A stretch of 30,449 nt of DNA, taken from assembly GCA_934486735.1 (NCBI GenBank), contig CAKSQL010000032.1, positions 1 through 30,449 of the forward strand, given 5' to 3'. This DNA is from an uncultured Clostridia bacterium (lineage in GTDB: Bacteria > Bacillota > Clostridia > UBA1381). Below the pieces are notes generated by a model. It was not told where the DNA came from. It was given only the letters and a program-made list of their open reading frames with translations, and made no database searches. Positions 8,498-15,274 of the stretch are shown piece after piece. The position numbers were made by a program, and so were the translations under genes. Each line of letters begins with the position of its first letter. The first letter of the stretch is position 1.

Positions 8498-9190
8498 CTA
8501 TTCAAACATAATCTCCACAAGCGAATTTGCAAACAAATCATGCATTTCGTGCCTTGGATGATTTATCCCGTTGACAAGCAGCCTTGTCGTGTTTACGCCG
8601 CATTCGTCCATTTTTTTCCACTTGGCATAGCAGTCGCAAACCGGTATATTATACTTTTTTGCCGTTTCCGCAGCCGCTGCCATATACCTGTCCATCATTC
8701 CCTCATTTTGCAGCTTGCAAGTATATGTTGCATATTCCCTGTGCTGTTTCGGAATAATTTCGTCAATCTCCTGCGTGTTAAGCATATTCGGAGTCATGAA
8801 TATTACCTCGCAGCCGCTTTTTTGCAGCTTTTCAAAAATCGTTTCGAGCGATTTTTTATAAATCGGAAGTCCGGCATCCACACCGCCGACATCGTTCAAG
8901 CCGAAGCACACAACGCACAAATCGGGATTTTTGGAAAGCACGTCCCGTTCAATGCGTTTTGCGCCAAGTTTCGCCGTAGTTCCGCCGATTCCCGCATTAA
9001 TTATATTTACCACCGCACTCGGGAAAAGATAGTTAAGCTTTTGCCTTACGCGGTTGTGATATGCCGCTTCATAATCATTCTGCGAAAGAAAACACCCCTG
9101 CGTCACGCTGTCGCCCAAAAAAGCTATCACCGGCGCAGGATTTTCTATCGGGTCACTGTTATTCGCGGCTAACTTTTCTATGATTTTCAT
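8498..9190 (-). CDS. SGNH/GDSL-family hydrolase (probable esterase)
   Basis: A 230-residue hydrolase with the SGNH blocks in order: FLGDSVTQG with nucleophile Ser28, a conserved GIGG glycine block, CFGLNDVGG with the Asn, and a C-terminal NGINHP with the catalytic His. No signal peptide is visible, so it probably acts in the cytoplasm. Members next to sugar genes often remove acetyl groups from oligosaccharides; galT and uxaC as neighbours make that plausible but not shown. The ATG follows GGGAG at 10 nt, and the gene starts 5 bp after the galT stop, which indicates translational coupling. Confidence 0.88.
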   Translation of the reverse strand: MKIIEKLAANNSDPIENPAPVIAFLGDSVTQGCFLSQNDYEAAYHNRVRQKLNYLFPSAVVNIINAGIGGTTAKLGAKRIERDVLSKNPDLCVVCFGLNDVGGVDAGLPIYKKSLETIFEKLQKSGCEVIFMTPNMLNTQEIDEIIPKQHREYATYTCKLQNEGMMDRYMAAAAETAKKYNIPVCDCYAKWKKMDECGVNTTRLLVNGINHPRHEMHDLFANSLVEIMFE

Positions 9191-9195
9191 AGCCG

Positions 9196-10170
9196 TTAAT
9201 CTCCCAAAGATTTAAGAAACTTTTCGTGTGCCGCTCTGAGTTCCTCTGCCTTTGCTTCGGGCGCTGTCGGATTGCAATGTGCCCATGCTCCGGTCTCGGA
9301 GGACGCGTTGAACTTCACCTTGTCGGCAGAACGCATCGGCGGATAAAATGCAATATGGAAGTGGTGGAAATCGGTATTTCCGCTGTTGACAGGGTTCTGG
9401 TACATGCACATCATGTACGGAAAAGTATAGTCAAACAGGCTGTCCAGTGTTCCGGCAGTCTCCTTTAATGTCTTTGCAAGCGAATCTTTTTCCTTATCGG
9501 TCAGCTCGGTCAGATTCTGAACGTGGCGCTTTGCCGCTATGTACATCCCGTACGGATACTCGGTGAAGAAGGGCAGGAACACAACAAAATCATCATTTTC
9601 GAAAATTATTCTGCTCTTTGCCTGCTTTTCGTTGTCTATCATATCGCACATAAGGCACTTGCCGGTCTTTTCAAGATGTTCCTTAAACGACGCGGTTTCA
9701 AGCTCTATCTTCTTCGGAATAACGGAATATCCGTAAATCTGACCATGAGGATGAGGCATTGTAACGCCGACTACCTCGCCGCGGTTTTCGAATATAAACA
9801 CATACTTGATTTTCTCATCTTTTTGAAGTTCGGCAAAACGTTCTGTCCACAGGTCAACCAGTTCTCTTATATGCGGAACGGGCAGCTGCGGCAGAGTCAC
9901 TGTGTGCTCCGGAGAGTACAAAATAACCTCGCATTTTCCATATGCCGGGCGTGTTTTGTAAAGTTCTGTCTCAACATCATCGGGTTTGGGCGGATTTTGG
10001 CTCAAAGCCGGGAAATCGTTATCGTATTTGTACACCGTAAAGTGGTCCGGAACCTTTCCCGAACCCGGACAAAACGGACACCAATCCTTTGGCATCTGCG
10101 GTCTGTTCTGTCTGTGCGACGCTATCATTACCCAATCCTTTATAAGCGGATTCCATCTTAATTCTGCCAT
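9196..10170 (-). CDS. galT: Galactose-1-phosphate uridylyltransferase
   Basis: A 324-residue HIT-superfamily nucleotidyl transferase. It exchanges UMP between UDP-glucose and galactose-1-phosphate in the Leloir pathway through a uridylyl-histidine. The active-site H140-P-H142-GQ motif is intact. Likely metal ligands are C31 and C34 (CPFC) and H89 (SPEHTVTL), matching Cys52, Cys55 and His115 of the E. coli enzyme; FHHFHIAFYPP near the C-terminus is also typical. I chose the ATG at 10170 (MAELRWNPL), which has AAGAAAGG about 11 nt upstream; the ATG at 10179 is too close to that site. It is the first gene of the operon. galK and galE are not in this window. Confidence 0.93.
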   Translation of the reverse strand: MAELRWNPLIKDWVMIASHRQNRPQMPKDWCPFCPGSGKVPDHFTVYKYDNDFPALSQNPPKPDDVETELYKTRPAYGKCEVILYSPEHTVTLPQLPVPHIRELVDLWTERFAELQKDEKIKYVFIFENRGEVVGVTMPHPHGQIYGYSVIPKKIELETASFKEHLEKTGKCLMCDMIDNEKQAKSRIIFENDDFVVFLPFFTEYPYGMYIAAKRHVQNLTELTDKEKDSLAKTLKETAGTLDSLFDYTFPYMMCMYQNPVNSGNTDFHHFHIAFYPPMRSADKVKFNASSETGAWAHCNPTAPEAKAEELRAAHEKFLKSLGD

Positions 10171-10270
10171 ATATATCATTGCCTTTCTTAAATTAAATTT
10201 GGGGATGCAAAAAAGGTACAAACCGTTCAAATGCATGGATACTGTTCATCAAAAAGGCAGAACTTTATGT

Positions 10271-10399
10271 TGAAATCCGTAAAATCGCGGATTTCTATCT
10301 ATTTTTTGCCTTTGAACTACACTTCAAGCGTACCGCTCGGAGTACTCGAGTACGCCGTCGGGCACGTTTGAAGCGTTTTGCACTCTTTTTTTTCATTCC
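10271..10399 (-). repeat. Intergenic repeat element, copy 1 (in the galT leader)
   Basis: Read on the minus strand this stretch matches 19494-19605 in ordered blocks: AAAAAAGAGTGCA, CTTCAAACG, GTGTAGTTCAA, then TAGAAATCCGCGA and GGATTTC, which form a hairpin. Copy 1 also has a 52-bp imperfect palindrome (10322-10373) centred on the perfect dodecamer GTACTCGAGTAC; most of this is missing in copy 2. It lies between the galT promoter and the galT start, so it should be transcribed as structured leader RNA. No coding potential or target-site duplication is obvious. It could be a MITE-like or REP-like element. Confidence 0.6.
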
Positions 10400-10418
10400 C
10401 TGTCATCTGTTCTATTAT

Positions 10419-10447
10419 ATTTTACTACGACTTAAAAAATATGTCAA
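10419..10447 (-). promoter_or_regulatory. Promoter of the galT operon
   Basis: On the minus strand TTGACA (10442-10447) and TAAAAT (10419-10424) are 17 bp apart. The predicted transcript has about 240 nt of leader before galT, containing repeat copy 1. In the rest of the 403-bp gap 10171-10573 I see no clear plus-strand promoter for the divergent gene. Confidence 0.7.
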
Positions 10448-10573
10448 CCGCTTTAGCTCAAAATTATTACAAATGCACCGATTTTTTCGGAATTTACAAA
10501 TTTAAGAATATAAACCTAACAGGCAGCAAATACTAAAAAGCAAATGCCGGGGCAAAAAAGAAAGGGGATTGTC

Positions 10574-11146
10574 ATGCTTGTGATAGGAATTGTCCGAAAA
10601 AATGACGATATAAAAATTGAAAAGCTGCTTAAAACCGTTTTCGCCCTGCAAAATTTCAGAACCGCCGTCATTAAAAGCAGTGAGGCAGCTCCCGAGCTTA
10701 TACGATTTTTCGACACCGCCGGTTTTGATTTTATCATCATCAGCATGCTGCCCGGCAGAATAAGACCTGTATATCTCGATATTCTTATCCTGGAAAGCAC
10801 CTCGGCGATAAGCTATGAGCTTGTAAAGTGCGTATACGGCGGAACGCGGCTTATCTACAGCATCGACAGCGGCATGCCGCAAGGCTTCGACCACCCCAAC
10901 GCGATAAGCTACGGAATGTCGTACCGCGCGGAGGCGACCGCATCGAGCGTTGACGACAAATTCGACGGGATTTCCTTTATATACTGTCTCCAGCGTCCGA
11001 TAGTCACACTCGGCGGCGACACGCTCTGTGCCGGCGAAATTCCCATTGTTATCCCCGGAATAAATACTCATATAGAAAACGCGCTTGCCGCCGTCACCTG
11101 CGGAATGTTATGCGGAGTGTCCGATTTTAAATCCGCAAAAATATAG
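10574..11146 (+). CDS. Mur-ligase-like protein lacking the ATP-binding loop
   Basis: A 190-residue protein of unknown function. The C-terminal half resembles the central-domain end of Mur ligases: SYGMSYRAEATAS, then a short beta-rich part ending in VIPGINTHIENALAAVTCG, like the G-x-HNVxNALAAxA signature of MurE/MurF. The N-terminal part has no GxxGKT/S loop, and the protein is less than half the length of a true ligase, so it is unlikely to ligate. The ATG at 10574 has AAAGGGG about 8 nt upstream, better than the ATG at 10544. No signal peptide is seen. It reads toward the ssDNA-binding-like gene, 67 bp away. It could be a shrunken paralogue or a regulatory domain protein; the open frame is clean, not a pseudogene. 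Confidence 0.7.
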   Translation: MLVIGIVRKNDDIKIEKLLKTVFALQNFRTAVIKSSEAAPELIRFFDTAGFDFIIISMLPGRIRPVYLDILILESTSAISYELVKCVYGGTRLIYSIDSGMPQGFDHPNAISYGMSYRAEATASSVDDKFDGISFIYCLQRPIVTLGGDTLCAGEIPIVIPGINTHIENALAAVTCGMLCGVSDFKSAKI

Positions 11147-11150
11147 CATA

Positions 11151-11178
11151 TTTATCAATTTCGGGGAATAGATATAAT
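11151..11178 (+). promoter_or_regulatory. Possible promoter before the ssDNA-binding-like gene
   Basis: A perfect TATAAT (11173-11178) has a weak -35 TTTATC (11151-11156) at 16 bp. It is 35 bp from the start codon at 11214, which itself has a strong AGGAGG site (11200-11205). Transcription from the Mur-like gene could also read through. Confidence 0.35.
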
Positions 11179-11213
11179 CAAAAGAAAAAATGCTGCTTTA
11201 GGAGGATGAATTT

Positions 11214-11843
11214 ATGGAAAACAACGTCTGCAACAATCAGGCGGAGATGATAGGCTTCGTTGAAGATGAGCCGGTATTTAACCACGAGCTGTTTGGGGAA
11301 AATTTTTATGTGTTTACTTTGAGAATACCGCGTCTTTCCGGAATAAACGACTATATAAAAATAATGGCATCCGACCGCCTTATGACCGATTTTGACATAG
11401 AGGTCGGCAAAGAAATTGAAGTTACCGGTCAGTTCCGCTCGTACAATAGCTATCAGAGCGGCGAAAACCGTCTTATATTAACCGTCTTTGCAAAGGATTT
11501 GAAAATCCCCGAGTACGATGAGGGCAAAAATCCCAACTCGCTCTATTTAAACGGTTTTGTCTGTAAAGAGCCGATATATCGCACAACTCCGTTCGGGCGC
11601 GAGATAACCGATATTCTGCTCGCGGTGAACAGAACCTACAACAAATCCGACTACATACCCATTATCGCATGGGGCAGAAACGCGAGATACTGCCGCAGCT
11701 TCCGTGTGGGCGATCGGCTGAAAATATGGGGGCGGATACAATCACGCGAATACCAAAAAAAACTGAGCGAGGAGGAAACCGTTACCAAAACCGCGTACGA
11801 GGTCTCGATAAGCAAGCTGGAGCTTGTATCGGACGAAGTTTAA
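11214..11843 (+). CDS. Tandem OB-fold single-stranded DNA-binding-like protein
   Basis: A 209-residue protein with two SSB-like OB folds, about residues 8-100 and 105-205. Each half has the SSB order of a strand ending in an F/I-T/L-L pattern, a central IKIMASD or IPIIAWG strand and a GxxIEVTGQFRS or GDRLKIWGRIQSREY strand, which is the hallmark of primosomal PriB/SSB folds. There is no acidic C-terminal tip like that of canonical SSB, so it may bind ssDNA without recruiting partners. Canonical bacterial SSB has one OB fold per chain and works as a tetramer; here two folds are fused. The start is set by AGGAGG, 8 nt upstream. It is not next to rpsF/rpsR, so it is probably an accessory paralogue of the housekeeping ssb. 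Confidence 0.75.
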   Translation: MENNVCNNQAEMIGFVEDEPVFNHELFGENFYVFTLRIPRLSGINDYIKIMASDRLMTDFDIEVGKEIEVTGQFRSYNSYQSGENRLILTVFAKDLKIPEYDEGKNPNSLYLNGFVCKEPIYRTTPFGREITDILLAVNRTYNKSDYIPIIAWGRNARYCRSFRVGDRLKIWGRIQSREYQKKLSEEETVTKTAYEVSISKLELVSDEV

Positions 11844-11870
11844 AAAAGTATTACATTTAATATTTCGGGA

Positions 11871-11899
11871 TTGCAAATGGTGTGAATAAATGGTATAAT
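11871..11899 (+). promoter_or_regulatory. Promoter of the isomerase-mutS2 operon
   Basis: TTGCAA (11871-11876) and a perfect TATAAT (11894-11899) are separated by exactly 17 bp. The start codon of the isomerase lies 115 bp downstream. No terminator hairpin is evident between the preceding stop codon (11843) and this promoter. Confidence 0.75.
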
Positions 11900-12014
11900 A
11901 AAGATAATTGCGGTGCTGCGAAAAATGTTTCAAAACGCTGCTGTGCGGTTCGGGCAGGGACATAGGGCATTTGCGGCACAAAACAACTACTGATATAAAA
12001 GGACGGTTATACCT

Positions 12015-12734
12015 ATGAAAGCATCAATACAATTATGGTCATTAAATCGCGTAATTCCCGAAATAGGCTTGATAAATGCATTAAATCTTGTTTCCGGGCA
12101 TGGCTATTCCGGCGTTGAATTTGCCGGCTTTGGCGGCATCTCGGCAAAGGATATGGCAGCGGCGCTTAAGGAAAACGGACTTTACTCGGTCGGTTCGCAC
12201 ACCGGAATCGATTTATTCCGAGATGCGCTGCGTGAAAATCTCGAATACAACAAAGAAATCGGTTCGGAATATATGATAATCCCCGGCACAGCGACCGACA
12301 CCGCCGACGATGTCAAGGCTCTTGCCGAGCTTTTAAACCGCTCCGCCGAGATGGCGAAGGAATACGGGATCAAGGTCGGCTATCACAATCACGCACACGA
12401 ATTTAAAAAGATAGACGGCAGATACGCCCTCGACCTGCTTGCAGACGAAATATCGGACGACGTCGTTTTGGAGATAGACGCGTTTTGGGTGGCATACGCA
12501 GACGAGAACCCTTACGAGTACATAAAAAAGGCAGGGGCAAAAGCAGAGCTTATTCACTTTAAGCAGATTGCCGCCGACGGCAAAAGCAACGTGCGCCTGC
12601 CCGACGGCGTGATAGATTTTAAAAAACTGGCGGCGGATTCAAAATATGCAAAGCATTTTGTTGTTGAGCAGGAGGACGAATCCGACCAGACCGAATCAAG
12701 CAAAATAAATATGGAATATTTGCGGAAGCTTTGA
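12015..12734 (+). CDS. Sugar phosphate isomerase/epimerase (xylose isomerase-like TIM barrel)
   Basis: A 239-residue protein of the AP-endonuclease-2/xylose-isomerase-like TIM-barrel superfamily, which includes IolE, IolI and ketose epimerases. Probable metal-binding residues are in GYHNHAHEF (about residues 123-131), the Asp/Glu of LEIDAFW, the His of LIHFKQ and the Glu of VVEQE near the C-terminus. The substrate cannot be read from sequence; a cytoplasmic keto-sugar or inositol derivative is typical. AAAGGA precedes the ATG by about 11 nt. mutS2 follows 28 bp later in the same direction, a pairing that looks like simple co-transcription rather than shared function. Confidence 0.85.
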   Translation: MKASIQLWSLNRVIPEIGLINALNLVSGHGYSGVEFAGFGGISAKDMAAALKENGLYSVGSHTGIDLFRDALRENLEYNKEIGSEYMIIPGTATDTADDVKALAELLNRSAEMAKEYGIKVGYHNHAHEFKKIDGRYALDLLADEISDDVVLEIDAFWVAYADENPYEYIKKAGAKAELIHFKQIAADGKSNVRLPDGVIDFKKLAADSKYAKHFVVEQEDESDQTESSKINMEYLRKL

Positions 12735-12762
12735 TTTTCCGCTTTTACAAAAGAGAGGAACT

Positions 12763-15135
12763 ATGGATACAAATAAAACCTACAGGGTATTGGAATATTA
12801 CAAAATTTTAGATAAGCTGGCGAGCTATACCGACAGCGACGAAGTGAAAAAACGTATATCGGAGCTTGTTCCGAGCGGCGATCCGGCGCATGCAAAAGCA
12901 GCTCAGAAAGAGACAACCGAGGCAGTTTCGGCGCTCTTGAAACTCGGCTCTCCCCCGGTATCGCTATCCGTTCCCAACGTGACAGCAGCGGTAAAGCGAA
13001 GCGAAATGGGCGGTATGCTGAACCTTAAGGACCTGCTTTCGGTCAGTCGCGTTCTCTATGTTGCGCGCCGCTTGAAGTCATATCTTTCCGAGCTTGGCGA
13101 CAGCTTTGAAGTTCTCGGCGGAATTTGTTCTGCACTTATTTCAGCAAAATCACTTGAAGAGAGCATCAACAGCGCGATTCTCTCCGAAACCGAGGTCGCG
13201 GATGATGCATCAAGTGAGCTTTTGTCAATCCGCCGCCGAATGAGAACTCTTAATTCAAAAATAAAGGACAGCCTGAATAGCATGATTCATTCATCGCACT
13301 ATCAGAAATACTTGCAGGATGCCCTGGTTACCATGCGTGCCGATCGCTATGTTATTCCGGTACGTTCTGAATATCGCAATGAAGTTCCGGGAATTGTGCA
13401 TGACACCTCGGCAAGCGGCGCGACGCTGTTTATCGAGCCGATGAGCGTTGTCAATGCCAACAACGAGATACGCGACCTTTTGAACAAAGAGGAGCAGGAA
13501 ATCGAAAAAATTCTCATGTCGCTCACCGCACTCGTTTCGGAGCAGGCAGGTGCGATTTTGGCGGATTACAAGGAGCTTGCCGAGCTTGATTTTATCTTCT
13601 GCAAGGGAAAGCTTTCGCTCGATTTTAACGGCAGCGAGCCGCAGCTCAACGACAATGGAATTATCGAATTTAAGCACGCGCGCCATCCCTTAATCTCGCC
13701 CGATACCGTCGTTGCGAACGACATATATCTCGGCGAAAGCTTTGACACGCTTGTTATAACCGGTCCGAACACCGGCGGAAAGACGGTCACACTCAAAACA
13801 ATCGGTCTTTTCTCGCTGATGGCGGCATCGGGACTGCATCTGCCGGTGCGCGACGGCAGCCGCGCGGCGGTATTTTCAAAGGTTTTTGCCGACATAGGCG
13901 ACGAGCAGAGCATTGAACAAAGCTTGTCCACCTTTTCATCGCACATGGTTAATATTGTGAATATTTTAAAAAGCACAGACGAAAATACACTTGCGCTCTT
14001 TGACGAGCTGGGCGCAGGCACAGATCCGACCGAAGGCGCTGCGCTTGCGATATCGATACTTGAGCATTTAAAGCTCTGCGGCGTAAAAACGGTTGCCACA
14101 ACGCATTACAGCGAGCTTAAGCTTTTTGCACTTTCAACCGACCGCGTGGAGAATGCGTCATGCGAATTTGACGTAGAATCGCTGCGCCCGACATACAAGC
14201 TTTTAACCGGAGTTCCGGGCAAATCGAATGCGTTTTCAATCTCGCGCCGCTTGGGGCTTGACGAGCGTATACTCGGCAGGGCAAACGAGCTTTTGAGCGA
14301 TGAGGACATCAAGTTTGAGGACGTTATAACCGACCTGGAGCAAAACCGCGCAAAGGCACAATCGGAAAAGGAATATGCCGAGCGGATGCGCCGCGAAATA
14401 ATCGACTTAAAGGCACAGCTTGAAAGCGAGCGGATAAAAATCAAGGAAAACAAGGCACGTATTCTTGAGGACGCACGCCGTGAGGCAAAAATTCTTGTCA
14501 TGGACGCAAAAGACGAGGCAAACGAGATAATCCGCGATTTGGAACGCATGCGAATACAGGGCGGCAAAAATATTGATGAGAAGATCTCGAAATCAAGAGA
14601 GCGGCTCAAAAAGAAATCCGACTCTATCGACTCGCAGATGCAAAAGGCGCAAAAGCCGAGAAAAGCATACCGCGAGCCGCCGAAAAATCTGAAAGCCGGC
14701 GACACCGTTAAAATTATAAGCATGGACCAGAAGGCAAGCATCATCAAGCCGCCCGGCAAGGACGGCATGGCAAGAGTTGAGGCAGGGATATTCAAAATGG
14801 ATGTACATGTGAGCAATCTTGCGCTTTGCAAGGAGGATTCAAAGCCGAAAAGCGGCAGAACTGTCAATATGGTCTCGTCAAAGGCAAAGAGCGCAAGCAC
14901 TCAGATAGATGTCCGCGGTCAAACGCTTGACGAAGCTATTATAAATGTAGACAAGTTCCTGGACGATTCGTGCCTTGCGGGAATCGGCACAGTTACCATT
15001 ATCCACGGCAAAGGAACGGGCGTTCTGAGAAAGGGAATCCAGGATATGCTAAAACGCCATAAGTATGTGAAAAGCTATCGAAACGGCTCGTTCGGCGAGG
15101 GCGAAATGGGCGTGACAATAGCCGAGCTAAAATAA
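12763..15135 (+). CDS. mutS2: MutS2 (recombination suppressor/ribosome-rescue ATPase with Smr domain)
   Basis: A 790-residue protein, the normal length for MutS2. Order: MutS core/clamp (to about 290), ATPase with Walker A GPNTGGKT at about 334-341 and the signature/Walker B stretch LALFDELGAGTDPTEG at about 410, a long charged coiled coil (about 510-620), a KOW-like part, and a C-terminal Smr domain (about 715-790) with DVRGQTLDEA and HGKGTGVLR. It lacks the mismatch-recognition domain of MutS1. Family work shows roles in limiting homologous recombination and, in Bacillus, splitting collided ribosomes. GAGAGGA precedes the ATG. All catalytic motifs appear intact. Confidence 0.96.
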   Translation: MDTNKTYRVLEYYKILDKLASYTDSDEVKKRISELVPSGDPAHAKAAQKETTEAVSALLKLGSPPVSLSVPNVTAAVKRSEMGGMLNLKDLLSVSRVLYVARRLKSYLSELGDSFEVLGGICSALISAKSLEESINSAILSETEVADDASSELLSIRRRMRTLNSKIKDSLNSMIHSSHYQKYLQDALVTMRADRYVIPVRSEYRNEVPGIVHDTSASGATLFIEPMSVVNANNEIRDLLNKEEQEIEKILMSLTALVSEQAGAILADYKELAELDFIFCKGKLSLDFNGSEPQLNDNGIIEFKHARHPLISPDTVVANDIYLGESFDTLVITGPNTGGKTVTLKTIGLFSLMAASGLHLPVRDGSRAAVFSKVFADIGDEQSIEQSLSTFSSHMVNIVNILKSTDENTLALFDELGAGTDPTEGAALAISILEHLKLCGVKTVATTHYSELKLFALSTDRVENASCEFDVESLRPTYKLLTGVPGKSNAFSISRRLGLDERILGRANELLSDEDIKFEDVITDLEQNRAKAQSEKEYAERMRREIIDLKAQLESERIKIKENKARILEDARREAKILVMDAKDEANEIIRDLERMRIQGGKNIDEKISKSRERLKKKSDSIDSQMQKAQKPRKAYREPPKNLKAGDTVKIISMDQKASIIKPPGKDGMARVEAGIFKMDVHVSNLALCKEDSKPKSGRTVNMVSSKAKSASTQIDVRGQTLDEAIINVDKFLDDSCLAGIGTVTIIHGKGTGVLRKGIQDMLKRHKYVKSYRNGSFGEGEMGVTIAELK

Positions 15136-15215
15136 AAAAGTTTTTTAATCCCCATTCAACAGGCAGGAAAAGTCTTTGTTTTCTGATTTTCCGCCATTCG
15201 TGATTTTCAGCAAAT

Positions 15216-15267
15216 AAAAACAGTGGTGCGTCAAAACGAAATTGTTTTGACGCACCACTGTTTTTTT
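15216..15267. terminator. Bidirectional terminator between mutS2 and the beta-helix gene
   Basis: The arms 15221-15237 and 15244-15260 (CAGTGGTGCGTCAAAAC and complement) form a perfect 17-bp stem with a 6-nt loop. Flanking A5 and T7 runs give a U-tract on both strands. It sits between two convergent genes, 8 bp from the end of the minus-strand gene, and can serve both. Confidence 0.9.
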
Positions 15268-15274
15268 ATTTAAA

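Noticed and set aside
13566..14900. Long minus-strand frames opposite mutS2
   Set aside because: Serine- and arginine-rich shadows of the MutS2 ATPase and coiled coil; no start signals.
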